64,000 nucleotides of DNA from Hydrogenophaga sp. (GCF_030656115.1 NZ_JAUSOO010000105.1:1-64000), one strand, 5' to 3'. Positions 24,320-33,762 are shown, counted from the stretch's first letter. Notes: generated by a model from the sequence alone, not told the origin. Numbers and translations: made by a program.

Positions 24320-25300
24320 TCAGGGCGCGGGGGTGAAGCCCGAGGCCTTGATGACAGGGCCCCAATGCGCCAGCTCGGCCTGCAGCTGTTTGTCCACCTC
24401 GGTACCGGTGCGGTAGTCGGCCACCTGCAGGAACTTGGTCATCAGGGTGTCCTGGACCGCCGGGTCGGCCAGGGTTTTCTTGATGGCCGCCTGCATGCGC
24501 TCCAGCTCGGCCTTGGGCAGCTTGGCCGGGCCCCACACGGCCATCCAGCCGTCGCTGCCGCCGGTGTCAAAACCCTGCTCGGCCATGGTCGGCACATCGG
24601 GCAACAGGGGCGAACGCTTGCTGGCGTACACGCCCACGTAGTTCAGCTTGCCGGCCTTCACATGCTGCAGGGCGTCGCCGGCCAGCATGTTGCCGATCAG
24701 GATCTGACCGCCCAGCAGGTCGGTCGCCAGCGGGCCGTTGCCGCGGTAGGGCACCACCTGCATGGGAACGCCGGCGATCTTGGCGAACTGCAGGCCGTTG
24801 AAGTGCGTGTCGCCGCCCTGCCCGGCCGTGCCGAAGTTGCCCTTGGCGGGGTTGGCCTTGAGCCAGGCCGCAAATTCCTTGGCGTTTTTCACGCCCAGGC
24901 TGTTGTGCACCACCATCGCCATGGGGTAGGAGGTGAGCTGGGCCACCGAGGTGAAGTCGGTGGTCATGTCGTAACCCAGCGTGGACACCGGGTAGGTCAG
25001 GTGCTGGAAGGTCAGGGTGGCGTTGGGCGCCACCATGTAGGTCAATCCGTTGGGGGCAGCGGCTTTCACCGCCTGCGCCGCGATGCGGCCACCCACGCCA
25101 GGGCGGTTTTCCACGATGACGGGCTGCTGCAGCTCCTCGCGCAGCTTGTCCGCCATCAGGCGGGCCAAGCTGTCAGAGGCACCGCCGGGCGGGAAACCCA
25201 CCAGAATTCGGATGGTGGGTTTGTCTTGCGCCTGCGCGCCCAGGCCCAGGCTCAACAGGGCTGCGGCCATCGCGGCCGTGAAAGTCTTGCGGTTCATCAT
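24320..25300 (-). CDS. Bug-family (TctC) periplasmic solute-binding protein 2
   Basis: 326 residues; signal peptide MMNRKTFTAAMAAALLSLGLGAQAQ (no lipobox Cys). IRILVGFPPGGASDSLARLM, VIVENRPGVGGRIAAQ, YMVAPNATLTFQHL, PYRGNGPLATDLLGGQ and DGWMAVWGPAKLPKA match the family. It is a close paralogue in layout of the receptors at 20115 and 33844, with different ligand-loop residues, so it may read a different intermediate. Fourth gene of the leftward operon. Confidence 0.92.
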   Translation of the reverse strand: MMNRKTFTAAMAAALLSLGLGAQAQDKPTIRILVGFPPGGASDSLARLMADKLREELQQPVIVENRPGVGGRIAAQAVKAAAPNGLTYMVAPNATLTFQHLTYPVSTLGYDMTTDFTSVAQLTSYPMAMVVHNSLGVKNAKEFAAWLKANPAKGNFGTAGQGGDTHFNGLQFAKIAGVPMQVVPYRGNGPLATDLLGGQILIGNMLAGDALQHVKAGKLNYVGVYASKRSPLLPDVPTMAEQGFDTGGSDGWMAVWGPAKLPKAELERMQAAIKKTLADPAVQDTLMTKFLQVADYRTGTEVDKQLQAELAHWGPVIKASGFTPAP

Positions 25301-25367
25301 GCTTGTCTCCTTGTGGTTGAAATAACGGCTGAAAAGAACTCACCTTGCACGGCCAGCGACCACCCCC

Positions 25368-26483
25368 TCACACCCGTTGCAGGTGCCAGGCGGCGTCGCC
25401 GAACAGTTGCCCCATGACCATCAGGCGCTTGGCGCAGTGGCTGACGCGGCATTCGTCGGTCATGCCCATGGCGCCGTGCATCTGAATGGCCGACAAACCC
25501 AGCTGGCGGCCTTGCTGGCTCACCAGCACCTTGGCCGCCGAGACCAGGCGCCGGCGCTGCACCGGCTCGCCCATCTCCACGGCCATGGCGGCGACGCAGG
25601 CCATCGACTTGAGCTGCTCCAGCGCAATGGCCATGTCGGCCACGCGGTGCTGCAGCACCTGAAACTTCGCCAGCGGCGCACCGAACTGCTTGCGGGTGCG
25701 CAGGTGCTCGGCGGTGTGCACCAGCAGCGCGTCCACCACACCCACCGCCTCGGCGCACAGGGCGGCAATGGCCGCGTCCAGCGCGGCTTCCACCGCATCG
25801 GCCGCCGCGCCGGGCGTGCCCAGCAGGCCGTCGGGCGCCACCACCACATCGGTCAGCGTGACGTGGGCCGCGCGGCGCCCGTCCAGCGTGTCGTGGCCGC
25901 GCACCTGCACGCCGGGCGCGCTGGCGTCCACCGCGAACACCGTCAGGCCCTGGCGCTCGTCACCCTGGCCAGCGGTGCGTGCCACCACCAGCAGCAGGCC
26001 GGCGCTGTCGCCGTGCAGCACACCGGTCTTGCGGCCGTTGAGCACATGGCCTTGCGGGGTGGCGCGGGCCTGCAGCTGCACACGCTGCCAGTCGTAGCGG
26101 GCACCGTCTTCGTACAGGGCCACGCCGGCCTGCAGCGCGCCGCTGGCCAGGGCCGGCAGCCAGCGCTGCTGTTGCTCGGGCGAACCCAGGCGCACGAGCA
26201 ACTCGCCGGCCATGACGGTGCTGGCCACAAAGGCGCCCCCACCCAGGGCGCGGCCCAGTTCCTGGGCCACCAGCATCACCTCCACCGGGCCTTGCTCGCT
26301 GCCACCGGCGTCGGCCGGGAAGGGCAGGCCCAGCAGGCCCAGCTCGGCCATGCCCGACCAGCGGGCCCGGGCTTGCTCGGGGGTTTCGGCGTTGCCCCGG
26401 TGTTCCACCGGGTATTCGCCATCGCAAAAGCGTTGCACCGCAGCGCGCAGCGCCAGGTGGTCGTCGTTCAGAGAGAAATCCAT
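25368..26483 (-). CDS. Acyl-CoA dehydrogenase, small subunit type (PimD-like)
   Basis: FAD enzyme of 371 residues. The N-terminal helical domain (MDFSLNDDHLALRAAVQRF), a short central beta domain and the C-terminal domain with HLRTRKQFGAPLAKFQVLQHRVADM and IQMHGAMGMTDECRVSHCAKRL are visible. Its neighbour upstream is the longer PimC-like subunit. Adjacent short and long acyl-CoA dehydrogenases commonly form alpha2beta2 enzymes in dicarboxylate, cycloalkane and steroid catabolism. The pair would desaturate an acyl-CoA at C2-C3. Confidence 0.87.
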   Translation of the reverse strand: MDFSLNDDHLALRAAVQRFCDGEYPVEHRGNAETPEQARARWSGMAELGLLGLPFPADAGGSEQGPVEVMLVAQELGRALGGGAFVASTVMAGELLVRLGSPEQQQRWLPALASGALQAGVALYEDGARYDWQRVQLQARATPQGHVLNGRKTGVLHGDSAGLLLVVARTAGQGDERQGLTVFAVDASAPGVQVRGHDTLDGRRAAHVTLTDVVVAPDGLLGTPGAAADAVEAALDAAIAALCAEAVGVVDALLVHTAEHLRTRKQFGAPLAKFQVLQHRVADMAIALEQLKSMACVAAMAVEMGEPVQRRRLVSAAKVLVSQQGRQLGLSAIQMHGAMGMTDECRVSHCAKRLMVMGQLFGDAAWHLQRV

Positions 26484-26525
26484 TGCGTGTCCTTGGGTAT
26501 CCAGCCGGGAGGGGGGCTCAGCCGC

Positions 26526-27719
26526 TCAGAAGGCGTCGAGCGTGGCCCGGGCGATCAGGTTGCGCTGCACCTCGTTGGTCCCGCCGTAAATCGTGAGCTT
26601 GCGGGCGTCGAGGCAGTTCGCGGCCAGGGCCACCAGGGTGGGGTCGGTGACCGCTTCGTCCAGGTGTTCCAGGCTTTGTGCTTCGAGCGAAAACGGCACC
26701 GCATCCGGCCCGGCAATGTCCACCAGCGCCTCGAAGATGGCCTGGCGCAGCTCGGTGCCGCGCACCTTGAGCATGGAGGCTTCCACGCCGGGCGTGCGGC
26801 TTTGCTGGTGGTCGCTGAGCAGGCGCAGGGCGGTGAATTCCAGCGCCATGAGTTCCACGTCGAACTGGGCCAGCCGCGCCTGCAGCACCGGGTCGTCGCC
26901 CAGGCCCTGCTGCTGCGCCAGCTGGCGGGCGCGGGCCAGCTGCTGCTTGCACGAACCGATGCCGGCGATGCCGGTGCGCTCGTGGCCCAGCAGGTACTTG
27001 CCGTACGACCAGCCCTTGTGCAGCTCGCCCACCAGGTTGTCCACCGGCACGCGCACGTTGTCGAGGTAGCACTCGTTGAGGTCGGTGCCGCCTTCGAGCA
27101 TGCGGATCGGGCGCACGGTGAGGCCGGGCGAGGCCATGTCGATCAGCAAGAAGGAAATGCCTTCCTGCGGCTTGCTGGCGTGGGGGTCGGTGCGCACCAG
27201 CGCAAACATCATCGAGCACCAGTGGGCGTAGGAGGTCCAGACCTTGTGGCCGTTGACCACGAAGTGCTTGCCGTCGGGCTCCAGCACGGCGGTGGTGCGC
27301 ACGGTGGCCAGGTCGGAGCCGGCGCCTGGCTCCGAGAAGCCTTGCGCCCACCAGGTGTTGCTCTGGCGGATGTCGGGCAGGTATTGGCGCTTCTGTTCCT
27401 CGGTGCCAAAGGCGTGCAGCACCGGCCCCAGCATCTGGATGCCGCTGGCGATGATGCGCGGCGCGCCACCCAGCAGGGTCTCTTCGTCGAAGATGTAGCG
27501 CTGCACATGGTTCCAGCCGGGGCCACCGTGCTCCACCGGCCAGCCCGGCGTGAGCCAGCCCCGGGCTTCCAAAATGCGGAACCAGGTCACGTAGTCGGCG
27601 TGTTCCAGGCGCAGGCCCAGCTCCACCTTGCGGCGGATGTCGGCGGGCAGGTGCTCTTTGACGAAGGCGCGCACTTCCAGGCGGAAGGCCTCGTCGGCGG
27701 CGGAAAACTGAAGTTTCAT
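26526..27719 (-). CDS. Acyl-CoA dehydrogenase, large subunit type (PimC-like)
   Basis: 397-residue acyl-CoA dehydrogenase. WAQGFSEPGAGSDLATVRTTA is the FAD/substrate loop, GHKVWTSYAHWCSMMFALVRTD the central domain, and LTIYGGTNEVQRNLIARATLDAF the C-terminal signature. WPVEHGGPGWNHVQRYIFDEE is characteristic of PimC- and FadE26-like enzymes. It is separated by 42 bases from the small-subunit gene and 21 bases from the CoA ligase gene. The heterodimer is inferred from context, not shown. Confidence 0.88.
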   Translation of the reverse strand: MKLQFSAADEAFRLEVRAFVKEHLPADIRRKVELGLRLEHADYVTWFRILEARGWLTPGWPVEHGGPGWNHVQRYIFDEETLLGGAPRIIASGIQMLGPVLHAFGTEEQKRQYLPDIRQSNTWWAQGFSEPGAGSDLATVRTTAVLEPDGKHFVVNGHKVWTSYAHWCSMMFALVRTDPHASKPQEGISFLLIDMASPGLTVRPIRMLEGGTDLNECYLDNVRVPVDNLVGELHKGWSYGKYLLGHERTGIAGIGSCKQQLARARQLAQQQGLGDDPVLQARLAQFDVELMALEFTALRLLSDHQQSRTPGVEASMLKVRGTELRQAIFEALVDIAGPDAVPFSLEAQSLEHLDEAVTDPTLVALAANCLDARKLTIYGGTNEVQRNLIARATLDAF

Positions 27720-27740
27720 GGTCGGGTCTCTCTCACCTGG

Positions 27741-29891
27741 TCAGGCGGCTGTGGCCACCACCAGCGCGTCCAGCGCCAGCACGGGCTGGGCGGAGCCGGC
27801 GGGGTACGCCACCAGGGGGTTGATGTCGATTTCGGTGATGGCCGGGTTGGCCCGCATTTGCGCGCCCACCTGCGCGACCACCTGGGCAATGGCGTGCAGG
27901 TCCACCGCGGCCGCGCCGCGAACGCCTTGCAGCACCACCGCGGCCTTGAGGCGGCCCAGCTCGACCACGATGTCGTCCACGGCCATGTCGGCCGGGATCA
28001 GGCGCACGTCCTTGAGCGCCTCGATCCAGATGCCGCCCAGGCCGACCAGCACCACCGGGCCCCAGTCGGCGTCGCGCTTGGCGCCCACCACCAGCTCCAG
28101 GCCGCGCGGTCCCATGGCTTCGACCAAGGCGCCGTCCAGCACCAGATCGGGCCGGTGGCTGGCCACGCTGGCGTGCAGGCGCGTCCAGCCGGCGCGCAGG
28201 GCGGCCTCGTCGGCCAGGCCCACCAGCACACCGCCCACGTCGCTCTTGTGCGGCAATTCGCTGGCCTGCGCCTTGAGCACCACCGGGTAACCGATGGTGG
28301 CGGCGATGCGCACCGCCTCGTCGGCGCTGGTGGCCAGCGCACCCTGGGGCACCGCCAGACCGGCCTGGGCCAGCCAGGCCTTGCCCTGGTATTCCGCAAA
28401 AATGCCGTTGGGCGGCACCGCGCCCGTCAAGGGCAGCGCCGGCGGCAGGCTGCGGGTGGCGCGGTCGGCGCGCTGCAGGGCCTCGCCGTAGGCGGCCACC
28501 TGGCGCAGGGCGCGCAGGGCGCGGTCGGCCGAGCGGAACAGCGGCACCCCGCTGGCGGTGATGGCGTCGGTGAAGAACGGCTCCACGGCACTGCCGTCGC
28601 CGGTGAGCACCAGCACGGCGGGTTTGGTGGCGCGGGCCATCGCCGGCACGATGTGATCGGCCTTGTCGCGCTGCGCCATCACCGGCCCGACCGGAATGGC
28701 CAGCACCAGGTTGCCGATGCGCTCATCGTCCAGCAGGGTCAGCAGCAGCTCGCCGATCAGGCCCGGCTGGCGCACACCGATAGTGGTGTAGTCGAGCGGG
28801 TTTTCTGGCACCGCGTAGGCCGGCAGCAGCTCGGTGAGCTTGGCCACGGTGGGTGCGGTGAGCTCGGGCAGGTCCAGCCCCAGGTCGTCGGCAAAGTCCA
28901 GCGCGATGTTCTTCATGGCACCGGAACCGGTCATGAAGGCGGTGCCACCGGCCGGGGGCTGCGGGTAGCGCAGCAGCACCGCGCTGGTGTCGAGCAGCTC
29001 GTCCAGCGACCCGACCACCACCACCGCCTCGCGCTGGAGCAGCGCGCTGGCGGTGGCGTGGTCGCCGGCCAGGGCGCCGGTGTGCGACTGCGCGGCCTCG
29101 CGGGCCCGGGCGCTGCGCCCCGGCATCAGCAAGACCAGCGGCTTGCCCGCCGTGCGGGCCTGCGCCGCCAGCTGCAAAAACAGCTGCGGGCGGCGAATCT
29201 GTTCCACATACACCGTGATGACGCGGGTCTGCGCATCGCCGATGTAGTGCGCCAGCACGTCCTCGACCGACACCGAGACTTCGTTGCCGGTGGAGAACAC
29301 CGACGTGACCGGCACGCCGCGCCCCAGGAAGGCATCGCGCAGGTTGGCGGCCATGAAGCCGCTTTGCGCCACCACGCCCACGCCGGGGCGCTGCTCGCGC
29401 TCGCGCGCCGCCAGCGGCTCAAACGTGACCGGCACGCCCGCGGCCAGGTTGGTGAAGCCCATGCAGTTCGGCCCCACCAGCAAGATGCCCGCGGCCCGGG
29501 CGGCCTCGGCCAGCGCCTGCTGCCTGGCCTGGCCTTCCTCGCCCGCTTCCGCATAGCCCGACGCAAACAGCACCGCCGCGTGGCAGCGGCGCGCGGCCAG
29601 CGCCTTCACCGCGTCCATCACGCCGGACTCGGGAATCGCCAGCACCGCCAGGTCGATGCCCTCGGGCAGCGCGTCGATGGTCTTCACACAGGGACGGCCC
29701 TGAATTTCATCGCTGCTGCGGCTGACCAGGTGCAGGGCGCCGTCGTAGCCAAAGCGGTCCAGGTTGCCTTGCACAAAGCCGCCGAACGAGCGGGGGTCGG
29801 CCGAGGCACCCACGATCACGATGGAGCGCGGACGAAGGATCCGGTCCACCGGCAAAACCGCCGAAGAAGACGCTGAAGCGAGCTGGGACAT
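27741..29891 (-). CDS. Acetate-CoA ligase-like NDP-forming acyl-CoA synthetase
   Basis: About 716 residues with fused ACD1-type alpha and beta parts. The N-terminal CoA-binding domain has SIVIVGASADPRSFGG; a ligase-CoA domain has the phospho-His in AQSHTGALAGDHA; then comes the C-terminal ATP-grasp (PVVLKAQASELPHKSDVGGV, ALVEAMGPRGLELVVGAKRD, EIDINPLVAYP). It makes or uses acyl-CoA with ADP or ATP and could activate the growth substrate. The start at ATG 29891 (MSQLASA) is preceded by AAAGG. First gene of the leftward operon; everything to 12932 probably follows on the same transcript. Confidence 0.88.
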   Translation of the reverse strand: MSQLASASSSAVLPVDRILRPRSIVIVGASADPRSFGGFVQGNLDRFGYDGALHLVSRSSDEIQGRPCVKTIDALPEGIDLAVLAIPESGVMDAVKALAARRCHAAVLFASGYAEAGEEGQARQQALAEAARAAGILLVGPNCMGFTNLAAGVPVTFEPLAAREREQRPGVGVVAQSGFMAANLRDAFLGRGVPVTSVFSTGNEVSVSVEDVLAHYIGDAQTRVITVYVEQIRRPQLFLQLAAQARTAGKPLVLLMPGRSARAREAAQSHTGALAGDHATASALLQREAVVVVGSLDELLDTSAVLLRYPQPPAGGTAFMTGSGAMKNIALDFADDLGLDLPELTAPTVAKLTELLPAYAVPENPLDYTTIGVRQPGLIGELLLTLLDDERIGNLVLAIPVGPVMAQRDKADHIVPAMARATKPAVLVLTGDGSAVEPFFTDAITASGVPLFRSADRALRALRQVAAYGEALQRADRATRSLPPALPLTGAVPPNGIFAEYQGKAWLAQAGLAVPQGALATSADEAVRIAATIGYPVVLKAQASELPHKSDVGGVLVGLADEAALRAGWTRLHASVASHRPDLVLDGALVEAMGPRGLELVVGAKRDADWGPVVLVGLGGIWIEALKDVRLIPADMAVDDIVVELGRLKAAVVLQGVRGAAAVDLHAIAQVVAQVGAQMRANPAITEIDINPLVAYPAGSAQPVLALDALVVATAA

Positions 29892-30271
29892 GCAAAAAGA
29901 CCTTTCTGGTATGTCAAACGCGGCGCATCGGTGCGCCGCAGGAATCCGATGGCTGCGAATTCTGGCATACACAACAAGCATTCTCAATACACCACGCCAA
30001 TCTATTTGGACATCATAGGGTTTACACCGAGACGCCAACCACCCCGTCAAGCACCCACCAAGCAAGGGTCAAAACCCAGACAACAGCCGCGACAAGCACC
30101 CGCATTGCCGGGAAAAAACCACGCTTCACCCCAGAAAAACCGCCCCTATCTCACGGAATGTCCCCGAACAGGCGGCCTTGGATAGGATAGAAACTGCTCG
30201 ATCGAACACCACCTCGTGGCATCCATTTAAATTTTTCTTGCATGCCACAACAACTTGAAGGTATATTTGCC
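29892..30271. promoter_or_regulatory. Divergent promoter region between the two catabolic operons
   Basis: 380 bases without a plausible gene. It contains an 8-bp stem GCGGCGCA/TGCGCCGC at 29920-29939 in the leader of the leftward operon. An inverted repeat GTGGCAT (30216-30222) and ATGCCAC (30242-30248) flanks an AT-rich core CCATTTAAATTTTTC just before gntR. TGGCATAC (29963-29970) and TGGTATGTC (29907-29915) resemble the same half-site. GntR/FCD proteins bind short palindromes in such positions, so these are operator candidates. Confidence 0.5.
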
Positions 30272-31024
30272 ATGCCTATGGAACACCTTGTCAATCTGGA
30301 ACCCCTGACCGACCCCGATTCCGTGGGGGCGAACGAGGATGTGCGTCCGCGGGGTGGCCGCGCCAACGAGATCCGCAACGCGCTGCAAGAGGAAATTGAA
30401 AGCGGCAAGCTGCCGCCGGGCAGCCCGCTGGACGAGCGGGCGCTGGCCGCGCGCTTCCTGGTGTCCCGCACCCCCGTGCGCGAGGCACTGCAGCAGCTCG
30501 CCGCCCGCGATCTGGTGCGCATCGCACCGCGCCAGGGCATGACGGTGGCGCGCCTGTCCATCAGCCAGGTGCGCTCGATCATGGAAACCATCGGCGAACT
30601 CGAAGGGGTGTGCGCCAAGCTGGCCGCCCGCCGGGTGGACGACGAACTGCGCACCCGCCTGGATGAGGCCTTGCAGCACTGCCAGGACGCCGCGATCCAG
30701 GGCGGCACCGAGGAATACGCGCAGGCCAACACCGCGTTCCACGAGGTGATCTATGTGGGCAGCCGCAACCCCTACCTGGCCGACCTGATCCGCACCGCCC
30801 GGCGCCAGATCTACCGCTACAGCCTGCGCAATTTCGTGACCAAGGCGCAGATCAACAAGTCGATGCAAGACCACCTGAAAGTGGCGCGCGCCATTCAGGA
30901 CGGCGACGAAGCCACCGCCGCCCACCAGATGATTCTGCATGTGCCCTCGGGCTCCACCGGGTTCTCCGAGTTCCTGGCCCGCATGCCCATGAGCCTGTTC
31001 GACACCGAAGCCAGCGAGCCCTGA
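30272..31024 (+). CDS. GntR-family transcriptional regulator with FCD domain
   Basis: DNA-binding regulator of about 250 residues. Winged helix: RANEIRNALQEEIESGKLPPG, LDERALAARFLVSRTPVREAL, RQGMTVARLSI. The FCD effector domain starts around residue 85 with METIGELEGVCAKLAA and contains the metal/ligand His residues in NTAFHEVIY, then DHLKVARAIQDGD and AHQMILHV. It most likely senses a carboxylate or CoA-free pathway intermediate. Start ATG 30272 with GAAGG upstream; the frame could begin at 30242. It lies at the divergence point and is probably the repressor of both operons and of itself. Confidence 0.9.
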   Translation: MPMEHLVNLEPLTDPDSVGANEDVRPRGGRANEIRNALQEEIESGKLPPGSPLDERALAARFLVSRTPVREALQQLAARDLVRIAPRQGMTVARLSISQVRSIMETIGELEGVCAKLAARRVDDELRTRLDEALQHCQDAAIQGGTEEYAQANTAFHEVIYVGSRNPYLADLIRTARRQIYRYSLRNFVTKAQINKSMQDHLKVARAIQDGDEATAAHQMILHVPSGSTGFSEFLARMPMSLFDTEASEP

Positions 31025-31068
31025 CACGCCCGGCTGCACCCGCCCACCCGACCCCCACCGATCCATCC

Positions 31069-31455
31069 ATGCCACGCACCCCCCGCTCCATCGACGTTCC
31101 CGGCGCCTCGCACAACGCGCCCATTCCCGCCGCCGCCCGCGTGGGCAACCTGCTGTGCACCTCGGCGGTGTCGGGCAAAGACCCGGTCACGGGCCAGCTG
31201 CCCGCCGACGCGGCCACCCAGGTCGGCAACACCTTCGCCAACCTGCGCGCGGTGCTGCAAGCGGGCGGGGCCTCGCTGGACGACGTGGTGAAGTTCAGCG
31301 TGGCGATCAAAGACAACGCGGTGCGCGAGCACCTCAACGCCGCGTGGCTGGCCTGCTTTCCAGACCCGCACGACCGCCCGGCGCGCCACATCGTGGTGCA
31401 AGACCTTCAGCACGGCATGTGGCTGCAGATCGAGGTCATGGCATTCGTTCAGTAA
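31069..31455 (+). CDS. RidA/YjgF/YER057c/UK114-family protein
   Basis: 128-residue trimeric RidA-type protein. The PIPAAARVGNLLCTSAVSGKDPVTG start, FANLRAVLQAGGASLDDVVKFSV and RPARHIVVQDLQHGMWLQIEVMA match the family, but the catalytic Arg of true RidA imine deaminases (RxxxxV near the C-terminus) appears as RPARHIV and may or may not be functional. In aromatic catabolic clusters such proteins sometimes act on enamine or keto-enol intermediates. Second gene after gntR. Confidence 0.85.
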   Translation: MPRTPRSIDVPGASHNAPIPAAARVGNLLCTSAVSGKDPVTGQLPADAATQVGNTFANLRAVLQAGGASLDDVVKFSVAIKDNAVREHLNAAWLACFPDPHDRPARHIVVQDLQHGMWLQIEVMAFVQ

Positions 31456-31488
31456 ACCCCTCACAACTTCCACAGGAGACGCCGTTTC

Positions 31489-32490
31489 ATGATCATCGAT
31501 TCCCACGCCCACATTCACATGCCGCCGGAGAGCTTTCGCTTCATGGCCGAACTCGTCGGCGGTCGTGCGAACCCGTACACCTTGCCCAAGATTCCCGAAG
31601 CGTCGATCCGCAAGGTGGCTGAGGATCAGATCCGCATCATGGATTCGGTCGGCACCGACATCCAGTTCATCTCGCCGCGTCCCTACCTGCAGATGCACTC
31701 GGTCAAGCCCGGCAAGGTCACCGAACTCTGGTCACAACATTGCAACGGCCTGATCGCCGAGTTCGTCAAGCTGTTCCCGGACCGTTTCCGCGGCGTGGCC
31801 GGCCTGCCGCAGTTCATGGACGAGGCGCTGGAGCTGCGCGCCATCCCCGAGCTGCGCCGCTGCGTCAACGAGCTCGGCTTTGTCGGCTGCCTGATCAACC
31901 CCGACGCCACCGAAGGCCTGGGCGACCCACCCGGCATGGGCGACCCGTACTGGCACCCGCTGTACCAGGCCATGGTCGAACTCGACGTGCCCGGCCTGAT
32001 CCACTCCGCCAGCAGCTGCAGCGAACGCGAGTCGTACACACTGAAGTTCCTGAACGAGGAAACCATCTCCATCGTGTCGCTGCTGGGCGCCAAGACGTTC
32101 GACACCTTCCCCGATCTCAAGATCGTGGTGGCCCACGGCGGCGGCGCCATTCCTTACCAGATGGGCCGTTTCCGCTCGTGGAACGTGCGCAAGGGTGAAA
32201 AAGAGACCTTCGACGAACAGCTCAAAAAGCTCTATTTCGACACCTGCAACTACAGCACCGAAGCCATGGAGCTGCTGCTCAAGGTGGCCGGCACCGACAA
32301 CGTGATGTTCGGCACCGAGAAGCCGGGCACCGGCAGCGCGCGCGACCCCCTGACCGGGCGCGACTACGACGACATGAAACCCGTCATCGAAGCCATCGGC
32401 TGGCTGACCGAAGAACAGAAGAAAAACATCTTTGAGTGCAACTGCCGGCGCGTGTACCCGCGCGCCTTCCGCAAAGACGAAGACTGCTGA
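31489..32490 (+). CDS. Amidohydrolase-superfamily protein, 4-oxalomesaconate hydratase (LigJ)-like
   Basis: TIM-barrel metal enzyme of 333 residues. Metal ligands match LigJ as I recall it: His6 and His8 in IIDSHAHIHM, His172 (GLIHSASSC) and Glu277 (FGTEKPG). The C-terminus (YFDTCNYSTEAMELL, DPLTGRDYDDMKPVIEA and NCRRVYPRAF) has the same architecture as LigJ. In the protocatechuate 4,5-cleavage and gallate pathways this enzyme hydrates 4-oxalomesaconate to 4-carboxy-4-hydroxy-2-oxoadipate. ACMSD-type decarboxylation is the alternative. It pairs logically with the RraA-fold aldolase of the other operon. Confidence 0.8.
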   Translation: MIIDSHAHIHMPPESFRFMAELVGGRANPYTLPKIPEASIRKVAEDQIRIMDSVGTDIQFISPRPYLQMHSVKPGKVTELWSQHCNGLIAEFVKLFPDRFRGVAGLPQFMDEALELRAIPELRRCVNELGFVGCLINPDATEGLGDPPGMGDPYWHPLYQAMVELDVPGLIHSASSCSERESYTLKFLNEETISIVSLLGAKTFDTFPDLKIVVAHGGGAIPYQMGRFRSWNVRKGEKETFDEQLKKLYFDTCNYSTEAMELLLKVAGTDNVMFGTEKPGTGSARDPLTGRDYDDMKPVIEAIGWLTEEQKKNIFECNCRRVYPRAFRKDEDC

Positions 32491-32501
32491 GGAGAACCAC
32501 C

Positions 32502-33737
32502 ATGCCGTTGAGCAAAGAAGAGAACGATCTGCTGACCCGCGTCGAAAACGGCGCGCCCATGGGTGAAATGATCCGCCAGCACTACTGGATGCCCGCCGTG
32601 CCGTCCTTCAAGCTGGAGGCCGACGGCGCGCCGGTGCGGGTGCGTCTGCTGGGCAAGAACTACGTGGCGTTTCGCGCCACCAACGGCGACGTGGGTGTGC
32701 TCGATGAGCAGTGCCCACACCGCAAGGCCTCGCTGGCGCTGGGCCGCAACGAAGACAACGGCATCCGCTGCATCTACCACGGCTGGAAATTCAACGTCAA
32801 AGGCGAGGTGGTGGAAGCCCCCAACCATGCCGGCAACCAGGAACAGTTCTGCAAGCACGTGCGGGTGAACCGCTACACCGCGGTGGACCGTGGCGGCCTG
32901 ATCTGGGTCTGGCTGGGCACGGGCGACACGCCGCCGCCCTTCCCCGACCTGCCGTTCATGGACCTGCCCGTGGACCAGCGCTCGGTGACCAGCGTGGAAG
33001 TGCCCACCAACTGGGTGCAAGGCGTGGAAGCGTCCATGGACTCGTCGCACGTGGGCGTGCTGCACGAGTCCACCACCCAGCTCACCGCCGGTGGCGGCAA
33101 CCAGCGCATGCTGATGACCAAGTCGCTCGCGCCCAAGCTGGAATTTGAAGAGCGCCCCTACGGCTACCGCTACGCCGCGCTGCGTGCCCTGCCGGACGGC
33201 AACACCTACGCGCGGGTCAACAACTTCGTCATGCCGTGGTACGGCATCATCTGCCCGCCCGACGACCAGGGCCCGACCACGGTGTTTTTCTCAACCCCGG
33301 TGGACGACGTGACGCACCGCGCCTGGTTTGTGCACTACAACCCGCACCGCCCGCTGGGCATGACCATCATGTCGGCCACGCCCGACGTGTGGAACTTCCC
33401 GCCCCTGCCGCCCGGCGACCCGAAAGACAACTGGGGCCAGAACCGCGACATCATGAAGCGCGGCCACAAAACCGGTTTTCCGCAGCACCTGGGCACCGAA
33501 GACTTCGCCATGTTCCTGAGCCAGGGCCCGATTGCCGACCGCACCGACGAGCAGCTCTGCTCGGCCGACGGCGCTGTGATCCGCGTGCGCCAGGCGCTGC
33601 TGAAAGCCGCGCGCGAATTCATGGCGGGCCAGGCGCCCACCATGGCCCACCACCCCGAGCTGGACTACCGAAAGATCCGCTCGGTGGGCGGTGTGCTGCC
33701 TTCAGGGGAAGACTGGCGCAAGCTGGCCGAAGCCTGA
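32502..33737 (+). CDS. Rieske non-haem iron oxygenase, phthalate 4,5-dioxygenase/VanA type, 1
   Basis: 411-residue alpha subunit. The Rieske cluster is Cys71-x-His73 (QCPHR) and Cys90-x2-His93 (RCIYHGW). The mononuclear iron site is in VEASMDSSHVGVLH. Single-component alpha3 oxygenases of this group hydroxylate aromatic acids or O-demethylate methoxy-aromatics, taking electrons from a phthalate-dioxygenase-type reductase, and one is encoded downstream at 36166. Start ATG 32502 with a GAGGAGA ribosome site. Confidence 0.9.
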   Translation: MPLSKEENDLLTRVENGAPMGEMIRQHYWMPAVPSFKLEADGAPVRVRLLGKNYVAFRATNGDVGVLDEQCPHRKASLALGRNEDNGIRCIYHGWKFNVKGEVVEAPNHAGNQEQFCKHVRVNRYTAVDRGGLIWVWLGTGDTPPPFPDLPFMDLPVDQRSVTSVEVPTNWVQGVEASMDSSHVGVLHESTTQLTAGGGNQRMLMTKSLAPKLEFEERPYGYRYAALRALPDGNTYARVNNFVMPWYGIICPPDDQGPTTVFFSTPVDDVTHRAWFVHYNPHRPLGMTIMSATPDVWNFPPLPPGDPKDNWGQNRDIMKRGHKTGFPQHLGTEDFAMFLSQGPIADRTDEQLCSADGAVIRVRQALLKAAREFMAGQAPTMAHHPELDYRKIRSVGGVLPSGEDWRKLAEA

Positions 33738-33762
33738 CCCCGGCCTCAACCGCCACCCCCAC

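Noticed and set aside
22631-25417. A 928-codon plus-strand frame
   Set aside because: Antisense to the GMC and Bug genes; composition typical of a shadow frame.
25377-29876. A 1499-codon open frame on the plus strand
   Set aside because: It is exactly antisense to four well-supported genes. It is His/Gln/Arg/Gly-rich with no domain and results from GC-rich codon bias.
29907-29970. A riboswitch in the leader of the leftward catabolic operon
   Set aside because: Only one simple hairpin is seen and no known aptamer core; operator or attenuation is simpler.
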